From Leguminivora glycinivorella (taxonomy: Eukaryota; Arthropoda; Insecta; Lepidoptera; Tortricidae): a DNA stretch of 64,000 nt. The stretch is taken from NCBI RefSeq assembly GCF_023078275.1, contig NC_062996.1, positions 7,564,001-7,628,000 on the forward strand. Direction: 5' to 3'. The first letter of the stretch is position 1, and the number at the start of each line of letters is the position of its first letter. The notes under the pieces are model-generated. The model was not told where the DNA came from and ran no database searches. It worked only from the letters and a program-made list of their open reading frames with translations. Shown here in pieces: positions 54,128 to 64,000 of this stretch. The position numbers were made by a program, and so were the translations under genes.

Positions 54128-57100
54128 GTCGGGAAGCACCACCTGCTATTGTAAGGACTGAGTGGATGCTCAGAGCAGAGCTTTCAGCAGTGCAGGCGAG
54201 CTTGCGTGCACCCTATGCGGCGTGAACTCAGAACACTTGTATGAGCGTCAATTGTTTGTTATGCACACCACACACCCCACGCCACTGCACGCTCGATATA
54301 AGCGTGCACTCAGGCTTTACATTTACTGCTCTGTACTGATATTAATATTACCATGACCAGTCTGGCCTGGTCGATAGTGACCCTGCCTGCTAACCTGCGG
54401 TTCTGGGCCCACTCAGCAGGTTGGTGACTTTACTATCCAGCCAAGACCAGAATGTAGTATCTGGTTGTATATGGCTTAGAGTTTTAGTGCCTGAAATAAG
54501 GATAAAATTTGAGTAACATTTAGTATCAAACCACAAAGTAATCAATTTTATGGTGAGACTTAACACACAAATAAATATAAGCATTAGATAGTACAAAATA
54601 CTGAATTAAGTTCATTATCTATCAGGATTCAATTCATTTTCTAATCATTAACATGCCTACAACAACAAACACGCCAGTGCGCTTTAGATTTCGCTTCATT
54701 TAGATAAAAACTTCAGACTGAATATTCAGTGACTCGCTGGGGTGGTCGGCATGTTAGAATCCGGCCAAACTATCCGTGGCATCTCTAATAGTGACATGTT
54801 TTGTGTTTGTAGGGAGTGATTTGTTTTATTTGTTTGCTCTAGAGGCAACCCAAAAGTGCAAGACACAGATGAGTCTTGTGGGCCTGAGCCAGGTGAGTCT
54901 ACCACGCGGCAATGATACATAGTCATTATTATTATTTAACTCCACATGAGTTCAAGCACGGAGCAACATGCAACTGAGAGTTATTTATGTGACTGCTATA
55001 CATTATGAGATGCATTAAAACATGAGTGTTGTTTTAGTAAACGAGCCTAAAGGCGAGATTCATATTATGATAATGCAAGCCTTTAATGCCTAATTATGTA
55101 CAGTTGCATACATAACTTTATCTTCATCTATATAATAAGTTTCTACAATAATATTATATGTACCTACATGGGTGTATAGTCCGTCCAAATTTAGGGAAAA
55201 GGTAAAATCAACTAGTGTTTGTTAATCAGTTCACTTTTGAAAAATTCGATATTTGAAATGAAATAAACGACTGACTGATGAACTCCAATAGCTATCATAT
55301 TTCTTCTAAACAAACATAAAGTTTAAAGTAATTAAAGTAGTGGTTGCCGATATCTCAAAATAAAAATTTAAATGCACTGGCAGATACAGATTTCCTAATA
55401 CAGGTTCTTTGCTTATCGCTCTCACGCATATTTAGAGAACCTATGGTATGGATGTAAATAAAATAATTATGTTAAATTTGATAAAATATCTGCTGCTTAT
55501 AAAGTTGTTTGGTTCAGGTGAAGAGCCCGCGGTCAAGCCGGAGATGCTGGATGAAGACACACCTGAGGAGATATTGCGTGAGTAGTCAGTTTAACTATAG
55601 GTTTAGAAGTGACCAGAACAGCAGATGGCTAAATTTAGATATGTCATTGCCGGGAATAGCAAAAAAATAGCCATAAGTATATATTATACCGACAAGTAAG
55701 ATATGTATTTCAATTACAATCCATCTGATAATTATAAAGCTATTAAACAATTTGCATAAGTATAGTTTGAAAAGTGTTTTTTCTAGAATAAAATAATGCA
55801 AGATTTTAGTCTTTAATGTCTTTAATGATATAAAATTGCATTATTTACGAAACACCAACATATCCGTAAAATGCCACTAAAAATGTAATAATTAACATTT
55901 AACATGTAGCGCCACCAACGGCTAATTTATCTTCTTCCTCCTACCCTTATCCCACGTTATGTGGGTTCGGTAGAACACGTCTTCCTCTTCCATTCTCCTC
56001 TATCTTCCGTCGTCTCAACACTCACATCTTTCTTCCTCCTTTCACACAATCCATCCAGCGTTGTTTGGGTTTACCCCTCCTCTCCATCCATCAACCTTCA
56101 TCTCCAACATTCTTTTGCCTATATGACGTTCATCCCTCCTCATTACATTACCGTACCACGCCAACCTGCCACTCCTCATCTTTTCCGTTATAGGCGCAAC
56201 TTTCAAACTTCCCCTAAGTGACCGACCACACCAGAGCGTCGCGTGTCTCGGGGCGCGCAACGGGCGTCCGCGCCACGCCGCTTCAGTGTAATTCAAAAAA
56301 CGTCTCCTCAGTACATTTTGTATTAGACCCAGAGCCCAGGCCCGCCAGACCTTCCTCAAATTCTCAAGGATGAAACTTTGGGACAATGTAGAGTTCATAT
56401 CGGCGGTTAATGTGTGCATATTTTCTAGTTCGGCCCATCGGCCAATTTTTTGCTATCAAGTGATGAAGGTGAAAAAAAAAAGTGCTTACTTTCCTTAAAT
56501 TCTCAAGGCTGATTTTTATATATGTGTTAGAGCACGTTGTTAGAAATTGGTAATCATCAATGCCAGACCGTTTCCGCCGGCCATAACTTTTACCAGACGC
56601 GACAAAGTTGGCAAAAAACGACTCTAACTTACCTCATTTTCTCAAGCCTGATTTTGATATATGATACACAGGGACCTGTAACTAGACCGTTTGTAAGCAG
56701 CCAGACCAATCGGATGGAACCAACCATCCGCCAGACCGACTTAAAGTTTCGATATGAGCATTAGTAGAATTGAAATATTCCGGGTCTATAAAAGCTAAAA
56801 ACTTGAATTTTCTACATTAAGCTACGTGAATATTGTATACTTGACGTAGTAAGCGAATTTCAAAAATTTTACTTCTAAGGAAATAAAAAAATGAAAGTTT
56901 ATATGTGGTGCAAGATTAATTTTAAGCTATGAATTTTATTTACACTGCGTAAGTACATGTGTATTTTATTATAAATATAACTTTTACCAGACGCGACAAA
57001 GTTGGCAAAAAACGACTCTAACTTACCACATTTTCTCAAGCCTGATTTTGATATATGATACGCAGGGACCTATAACTAGACCGTTTGTAAGCAGCCAGAC

Positions 57101-60100
57101 CAATCGGATGGACCCAACCATCCGCCAGACCGACTTAAAGTTTCGATATGAGCATTAGTAGAATTGAAATATTCCAGGTCTATAAAAGCTAAAAACTTGA
57201 ATTTTCTATATTAAGCTACGTGTATATTGTATACTTGACGTAATAAGCGACTTTCAAAAATTTTACTTCTAAGGAAATAAAAAAATGAAAGTTTATATGT
57301 GGTGCAAGATTAATTTTAAGCTATGAATTTTATTTACACTGCGTAAGTACATGTGTATTTTATTATAAATATAACTTTTACCAGACGCGACAAAGTTGGC
57401 AAAAAACGACTAACTTACCTCATTTTCTCAAGCCTGATTTTGGTATATGATACGCAGGGACCTGTAACCAGACCGTTTGTAAGCAGCCAGACCAATCGGA
57501 TGGACCCAACCATCCGCCAGACCGACTTAAAGTTTCGATATGAGCATTAGTAGAATTGAAATATTCTGGGTCTATAAAAGCTAAAAATGCTTTTCTAAAC
57601 TTTTCTTCTTTAAATTTATAATAAAATACACATGTACTTACGCAGTGTAAATAAAATTCATAGCTTAAAATTAATCTTGCACCACATATAAACTTTAATT
57701 TTTTTTTCCTTAGAAATAAAATTTTTGAAAGTCGCTTATTACGTCAAGTATACAATATACACGTAGCTTAATGTAGAAAATTCAAGTTTTTAGCTTTTAT
57801 AGACCCAGAATATTTCAATTCTACTAATGCTCATATCGAAACTTTAAGTCGGTCTGGCGGATGGTTGGGTCCATCCGATTGGTCTGGCTGCTTACAAACG
57901 GTCTGGTTACAGGTCCCTGCGTATCATATACCAAAATCAGGCTTGAGAAAATGAGGTAAGTTAGTCGTTTTTTGCCAACTTTGTCGCGTCTGGTAAAAGT
58001 TATATTTATAATAAAATACACATGTACTTACGCAGTGTAAATAAAATTCATAGCTTAAAATTAATCTTGCACCACATATAAACTTTCATTTTTTTATTTC
58101 CTTAGAAGTAAAATTTTTGAAAGTCGCTTATTACGTCAAGTATACAATATAAACGTAGCTTAATGTAGAAAATTCAAGTTTTTAGCTTTTATAGACCCGA
58201 AATATTTCAATTCTACTAATGCTCATATCGAAACTTTAAGTCGGTCTGGCGGATGGTTGGGTCCATCCGATTGGTCTGGCTGCTTACAAACGGTCTAGTT
58301 ACAGGTCCCTGCGTATCATATATCAAAATCAGGCTTGAGAAAATGAGGTAAGTTAGAGTCGTTTTTTGCCAACTTTGTCGCGTCTGGTAAAAGTTATGGC
58401 CGGCGGAAACGGTCTGGCATTGATGATAACCAATTTCTAACAACGTGCTCTAACACATATATAAAAATCAGCTTTGAGAATTTAAGGAAAGTAAGCACTT
58501 TTTTTTTTCACCTTCATCACTTGATAGCAAAAAATTGGCCGATGGGCCGAACTAGAAAATATGCACACATTAAACGCCGATGTGAACTCTACATTGTCCC
58601 AAAGTTTCATCCTTGAGAATTTGAGGAAGGTCTGGCGGGCCTGGGCTCTTGATCTATATAGGAAAGACGTAAGACGCGCCCCAGGTGGCGTGGCGGCGGC
58701 GGGGCGCGCGCCGCGCCGCTTGGCGGCGCGCCTTACGTCCTTCCTATACAAAATGTACTGAGGAGACGCTTTTTGAATTACACTCAGGTGGCGTGGCGCG
58801 GACGCCCTTTGCGCGCCCCGAGACACGCAACGGTCTGATGTGGCCGGTCCCTAATATACTCATTCCTGATCCGATCCATTCTGGTCACTCCACACATCCA
58901 TCTCAACATTCTCATTTCCGCCACGTGCACTCTCCTTTCATCCTCCACCTTTGTCGCCCAGCATTCAGATCCATAAAATACAACAGGCCTCACAATCGTC
59001 TTGTAGATTTTCATCAATATTTAGCAGCGTCGCTACACTGAAGGAGATCTGTAACACAAGGCACGGCCCGGAGCGAGGTCGACACGATCCCACGAACAGT
59101 ATGTTTGTTTCAGATGAAGAGTTCACAGTCAAGTCGGAGGCGTCGGCCGAAGACGATGAGATGTCGCGTGAGTACCAACCCGAATGGGAAACACAAACTG
59201 TAAGAAGTCGCTACGGGTCCCATTGACCAATATGGTGGAAAATTTCGATGTCTTGGTTGAAGTCTTGTTGGCTCAGTTGGCAGAGCGCTGGAATATAGAT
59301 CCGGAGGCCGTCAATTCAAGTCTCACCCGAGGCAGTACTTTGCCACTTAACCACTTATTTAAGTTAATGTAAACCTACTTACTAATAATATATAATCTTT
59401 ATTGTTTTGCTCAATAAGCACCTAACTACAGTACACTGACCTACTGACACGAAATGCCTTAACCTTGACATTGGCGGAGATATCGACGAACCATTACACA
59501 GTAGAGGCGAAGGTGAGTCCGTAGAAAAATTGAATTTCGCCCCTTTTTCAGTGACAAGATTTCCTTCACCGTCTATAAGTGAATTTAGCTCAGTAAATAA
59601 TGACTTACCTATCTGAAAATGTCAGGTTTGGTAAACATATGTAGGATATATCTCTTTTTAATATAACGTCTGTGATTGCTAACTGCTAAAAAAAAGTGCT
59701 GGTGGCGTACAAATAACAATAAGCATTAGAAAGTACAAAAATACTGGGAAATAAGTTATAAGTATAGGAAAGTATCTTAACTTGATGACTCCGGCCAAAG
59801 TATACATTGCATCTCTAATAGTGACATGTTTTGTGTTTGTAGCGAGTGATTTGTTTTGTTTGTTTGCTCTAGAGGAAGAATCTGCAGTTGAGTATGAACA
59901 CCCAGAAATGCAGGACACAGATGAGTCTTGTGGGTCCGAGCCAGGTGAGTCTACTAGTCATAGTCATTATTATTATTTAACCTTTCATGAGCTCAAACGT
60001 GGAGCAACATCTCGGTATCCATCCCGTATTTGTTCCGGAGTCATGTATGTTTTATATCTAATATAAGTATTTGTATACAGCGTGTGGATCCCATACGGGC

Positions 60101-63100
60101 GAATAATGTATCCAGTTATAGTATCTGATCATACGAATCGTATAGGATAATCATTTTGTTAAAAAGTATTATTAATTAAGAGTAATTATTTTTTTAATTT
60201 GACCAAGCAGCAATGTACTCCGTCCAACTTAATTTGACATGACATAAACGTCATGTCATAATGACGTTTAGGTAGGTACGCTAATTGATGTGAACGTAAT
60301 ACATTACGTGCTGAATTATTGTGTATGAAAAAAATATGTCATCTATTAAAAAAAAACTCCTTCGGTCCGGTACTAATCGTTATTAAGATGTATTATATTA
60401 ATTGCTATCTGAGTACCACCCAATACACAAGCCTTCTTGAGCTTACCGTGAAACTTGGTCAATCTGTGCAAGAATGTCCTATAATATTTATTTCTGTATA
60501 AACTTCAATAAATGACAGACCACATCTTCTGAGTTAGTTCATAACCCTCCTTCCTTGGCTCGTGGCTATACTGTACTAGGCTGCTGCTTATAAAGTTGTT
60601 TGGTTCAGGTGAAGAGCCCGCGGTCAAGCCGGAGATGCTGGATGAAGACGCACCTGAGGAGATATTGCGTGAGTAGTCAGTTTAACTATAGGTTTAGAAG
60701 TTAGTAGTCAACATCTGTTCAAAATATGTGACATTGAGACAGATCAAACAGACTATGACAAAAAGTAAACTAGTGGCTCTGGGAGCTAAAGACCTATTAC
60801 GCTACTCGCTTAGAAAACGCAAACGTACTTTGTTTTTAAAGTCACGATAGTCCTAAACGCCTTATACATTTTTGCCTAACACTGGAGTGGACAAAATGAT
60901 TTGGAATCAATAATCACACAATCTGGTTGCAAAATGTCGATGGAGACTTGCGACCTGTAGATGAGAACATCCGGACATGCAAAAGCAAATCGAGTTGAAC
61001 CGTGGTCGTCGCTGCGGTCAAACATGTGATATCAAAACTGATTGTTTAATGATTACAAGTACACAGTCATTTATTCATAATATTCTAATAATCAACATCA
61101 TAGAATGTATGTTTGTTTCAGATGAAGAGTTCTCTGTCAAGCCGGAGCCGGCGGCCGAGGACGATGAGATGTCGCGTGAGTACCAACCCGAATGGGAAAC
61201 ACGAACTGTTAGATGTCGCTACAGGTCCCATTGACCAATATGCCGCAGCGCTCACCCAAGGCAGTACTTTTCCGGTTTTATTCTAAGCCTAGTGGCATCG
61301 ATTGCAGACGTTTTTGCTTGTCAAGAAGTTACAAACTGTATCGTTGGGAAGGTTTGCCCATCGGCGATCCAATACTTACCTACACCACACCTCGGACACT
61401 GGCGATCAAATATATGAAAGAGTTCTTAGCACACAGTCTAAGCTCGTGTAGGTGAACGCGTACCATGCTTGTATGAGTGAAATATGACAGGTCGACTGTT
61501 AGCATTTTTGACAGGCAGTAACTGTGAGGTAACCGAGAGGGGATGGGCGGCACTTTCAGCGGGGAGCAGGAGTGGCCACACTGTACGATAGTACTCTTTA
61601 TTATACTGTGCCTACACCGGCAGCGCACGGTGGGCTAAAATATGGCTCTCATACAAATAGAAACTCAATTTTAAAATTGTTTGATTTTTATCGATTTTTT
61701 TTACTAATATCCGAAATAAGTGTAACGACGGTCAAGTAGATCTTCTGACTAAAAAACCGGCCAAGAGCGTGTCGGGCCACGCTCAGTGTAGGGTTCCGTA
61801 GTTTTCCGTATTTTTCTCAAAAACTACTGAACCTATCAAGTTCAAAACAATTTTCCTAGAAAGTCTTTATAAAGTTCTAACTTTGTGATTTCTTTTATAT
61901 TTTTTAACCATATGGTTCAAAAGTTAGAGGGGGGGGGGGGGGACGCACTTTTTTTCCTTTAGGAGCGATTATTTCCGAAAATATTAATATTATCAAAAAA
62001 CGATCTGAGTAAACCCTTATTCATTTTTAAATACCTATCCAACAATATATCACACGTTGGGGTTGGAATAAAAAAAAATATCAGCCCCTACTTTACATAT
62101 AGGGGGGGTACCCTAATAAAACATTTTTTTCCATTTTTTATTTTTGCACTTTGTCGGCGTGATTGATATACATATTGGTACCAAATTTCAGCTTTCTAGT
62201 GCTAACGGTTACTGAGATTATCCGCGGACGGACGGACGGACGGACAGACAGACATGGCGAAACTATAAGGGTTCCTAGTTGACTACGGTACCCTAAAAAA
62301 GGTGGAAAATCTTTAAATTGTAGGACTCACCGGCCAAATAAGTATCTTCATAAAGCGCGTGCCTTTCTAAACCTCGACGTTGACGGAATCATCGACGAGC
62401 CGTAATATTTAAAAAACTACCTATTGAAAATGTAGGGGCGACGGTTTCCCGTCCATAGAAAACTTTAATTACGCGCCTTTTTTAAGTGGCTAGATTTGCT
62501 TGACGGCCTCGTTATAAGTGAATTTCACTCAGTGAATAATTTCTTACCTGTCTGCAGATGGTTTGGTAAATATGTGTGGGGTATAATTTCTTTTTAATTG
62601 AACGTCTATGATTGGTAACTGCTAAACTATATGTTGCAGTGTGTTCGGACGGCAGCGCCCGCGCCAGGGAGCAGCTCGCGATGGCTTGCTCCGTAGTGCT
62701 CGAGCGCCTCCGCGGCGACGCGACTGCTCACAGCGGGGCAAAACCAATCGCCTGCGAACACTGTGGCGAACGTTTTAGAAACGAAACTATCTTAAGGAAA
62801 CACATTCAAGAGACACACTTGCCGCCAGCGCCCAAACAATTTGCTTGTGATTTTTGTAGTGCTACATTCCAAACTGAATCACTTATTTTAGAGCATGAAA
62901 AAATCGAACATGGTGTCACGAATTTCATGTGCGCTCATTGTGATTATTCAACAATATCCAAGAGATGTTTGCGAGCTCATTTAAAAAGTCATTTAAGTTT
63001 CAAAAGGGTGATCAAAAGTGATTTACACAAACATCAAGCGATATACTACGAAGATAAGAAGACACACAAAACAACACACCTAAGATTAAATACCAGAGTA

Positions 63101-63937
63101 AGGCCTTATAAGTGTAGTTATTGCGACTACAAGTGCAGTAAAAGGTCAATCCTAATAATACATGAAAGGAGACATACTGATGAAAAGCCTTTTCAATGTA
63201 GCCACTGCGATCACAAATGCAGTGCGGAATCAGACTTACAACGACACCAAAGAATACACATCGGAGAAAAGCCTTACGCGTGTAGTCTCTGTGCTTATAA
63301 ATGCGATAAGAAATCAGTTTTGGAAAGTCACCAAATAATACATACCGGGGAAAAGCCTTACGCATGTAGCCAATGTGAGTACCAGTGCAGTGATAGGTCA
63401 AACCTTAGAAGACATGTACTGGTACATACGGGCGAGAAGCCTTATCAATGTAGTCAATGTGCTTATAAATGCAAAGTAAAGTCAGACTTAAAAAAGCACA
63501 TGAGATTCCACACCGGAGAAAAGCCTTACGCATGTAGTCACTGTGCTTATAAATGCATTACGAAAGCAGACTTACAAAAACACCATATAATACACACCGG
63601 AGAAAAGCCTTACGCATGTAGCCACTGTGAGTACCGGTGCAGTCGTAGGTCAACCCTAAAAACACATTTAATGACACATACTGGCGAAAAGCCTTTTCAA
63701 TGTACCCGCTGTGCTTATAAATGTATTCACACATCAGACTTAAAAAGGCACATGAGAGTACACACTGCAGAAAAGCCTTACGCATGTAGTCACTGTGCTT
63801 TTAAATGCAGTATCAAATCAAGCTTACAAAGACACCAAATAATACACACCAGAGAAAAGCCTTACGCATGTAGTCACTGTGAGTACAAATGTATTAAGAA
63901 AGCACACTTACAAAGACACCAAATGATACACACCTGA
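53760..63937 (+). CDS. Gene D: ZAD-C2H2 zinc-finger protein with doubled linker, one broken exon, C-terminal nonsense
   Basis: Exons: 53760-53888, 53986-54127, [damaged E3 54843-54892], E4 55518-55577, E5 59114-59167, E3' 59873-59944, E4' 60609-60668, E5' 61122-61175, finger exon 62640-63937. The first E3 has lost 22 bases, and including it shifts the frame into an early stop in the finger exon. Skipping it keeps the frame, because all linker exons are phase 1-1, and gives 622 residues. ZAD 1-90, acidic linker to 191, then 13 C2H2 fingers. The array ends at TGA (63935-63937) where paralogues have GGA of TGEKP; a second stop follows within the next finger. Whether the gene is active is uncertain. 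The E4-E5 intron carries the RTE/foldback nest. Confidence 0.8.
54843..54892 (+). pseudogene. Gene D first E3 exon, broken by a 22-base deletion
   Basis: Splice sites are intact (GCTCTAG and GTGAGTCT), but the exon is 50 instead of 72 bases. The codons for the SAVEYEH region are lost, and the residual length breaks the phase 1-1 symmetry. If spliced in, all later modules and the fingers are read out of frame. Confidence 0.85.
55518..61175 (+). CDS. Gene D intact linker modules (E4, E5, E3', E4', E5')
   Basis: 55518-55577, 59114-59167, 59873-59944, 60609-60668 and 61122-61175, each phase 1-1 with GT-AG borders. Peptides start EEPAVKPEMLDEDT, EEFTVKSEASAEDD, EESAVEYEHPEMQD, EEPAVKPEMLDEDA and EEFSVKPEPAAEDD. 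The second set groups with the second set of gene B. Confidence 0.85.
56218..58849. mobile_element. 2.6-kb palindromic foldback element
   Basis: Terminal inverted repeats start (GT)GACCGACCACACCAG at the left and GACCGGCCACATCAG, reversed, at the right, and extend to about 1.2-kb arms meeting near 57595. CCTAA flanks it (56213-56217 and 58850-58854). Each arm contains a unit of about 394 bases: two and a half copies on the left (from 56583, 56977 and 57371), two on the right in reverse (ending 58003 and 58397). Arms made of tandem units are characteristic of foldback transposons. No transposase is present. The short frames at 56537-56764, 57353-57550, 57824-58021 and 58216-58443 are translations of the unit. 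Confidence 0.88.
58659..58748. repeat. Small GC-rich palindrome in the right arm
   Basis: TAGGAAAGACGTAAGACGCG and its imperfect complement near 58725-58748 bound a CGCCG-rich core. The left arm lacks it at the mirror position (about 56310-56320), so it inserted after the foldback formed. Confidence 0.7.
59267..59340 (+). repeat. tRNA-like SINE fragment
   Basis: Counterpart of 17488-17560: TGGCTCAGTTGGCAGAGC followed by CAATTCAAGTCTCACCC. Located just after E5 in both genes. Confidence 0.5.
61757..62294. mobile_element. GGGTTCCGTA-family element in the last intron of gene D
   Basis: Bounded by AAAAAA on both sides. Gene B has the empty site (CTGACTAAAAAAGGGTGG, about 19850). It starts CCGGCCAAGAGCGTG, has AGGGTTCCGTAGTTTTCC inside and ends GACTACGGTACCCT, so the GGTTCCGTA parts are inverted. 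It contains a run of about 14 G near 61930. Confidence 0.8.
62640..63937 (+). CDS. Gene D last exon: C2H2 zinc-finger array, nonsense-truncated
   Basis: Acceptor ATGTTGCAG, phase 1, 431 residues. Three divergent fingers are followed by ten tandem fingers, with variant linkers TDEKP, IGEKP, TAEKP and TREKP at some junctions. TGA at 63935 replaces the glycine codon of the last linker, and a TAA follows 48 bases later inside the next finger. Fingers one to six largely follow gene B, the later ones gene A or C, a mosaic pattern. The exon runs to near the window end. Confidence 0.92.
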
Positions 63938-64000
63938 GAAAAACCTTACTCATGTAGCCACTGTCATTTTAAATGCATTAACAAATAATCTCTGCGACGT

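Larger units (their letters stand above)
55931..59020 (-). mobile_element. RTE-like LINE 3' part, split by the foldback element
   Basis: The right piece (59017-58850) encodes IYKTIVRPVVFYGSECWA, EMRMLRWMCGVTRMDRIRNE. The left piece (56217-55931) continues GSLKVAPITEKMRSGRLAWY, GNVMRRDERH and ends in a (GAAGAA)-like tail. When the insert and one CCTAA copy are ignored the frame runs on without interruption across the join. Strongly 5'-truncated; inserted in reverse in the E4-E5 intron of gene D. Confidence 0.88.

Noticed and set aside
56537..58443. Repeated 65-75 residue frames ending TIRQTDLKFRYEH
   Set aside because: Translation of the 394-bp foldback unit; they occur in mirrored pairs and resemble no known protein.

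Overview
The window looks like nuclear DNA of a moth or butterfly. It is AT-rich and intron-rich, with many insect transposons: a mariner, hAT-type elements, CR1-like and RTE-like LINE pieces, a Helitron-like end, and dispersed repeats of types I recall as common in Lepidoptera. No species is assigned. The only host genes I can support are four paralogous ZAD-C2H2 zinc-finger genes, called A to D here.

Gene A (minus, 12228 to 5192) and gene B (plus, 14935 to 25465) lie head to head. Gene C (plus, 44193 to 48080) and gene D (plus, 53760 to 63937, near the window edge) follow. All share one plan: two exons encode an N-terminal ZAD dimerisation domain, several tiny acidic exons form a linker, and one large 3' exon encodes 9 to 13 C2H2 fingers. 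Every junction after exon 2 is in phase 1, so the linker exons are interchangeable modules. Genes A and C carry one E3-E4-E5 set; gene A also has an apparently private extra module. Genes B and D carry two sets in tandem. Promoter blocks, introns and 3' flanks are duplicated too, so the cluster grew by segmental duplication. The predicted products are nuclear DNA-binding regulators; their targets are unknown. Genes B and D have lost the last finger and C-terminal tail by a frameshift and a nonsense codon, and gene D exon 3 carries a frame-breaking deletion.

The rest is mostly mobile DNA. 1-1128: CpG-rich inverted-repeat array. 6999-8302: hAT-type element in a gene A intron. 19976-23873: CR1-like LINE in a gene B intron, with the empty site preserved in gene D. 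29905-43110: a nest of elements, in which a palindromic element is split by a long-terminal-repeat element (30201-42880), itself split by a 7.1-kb element with identical 121-bp direct repeats (35191-42330), which holds a further hAT element (39595-40488). 51488-52736: decayed mariner. 55931-59020: RTE-like LINE split by a 2.6-kb palindromic foldback element (56218-58849). The gene copies act as built-in empty-site controls for many of these insertions.
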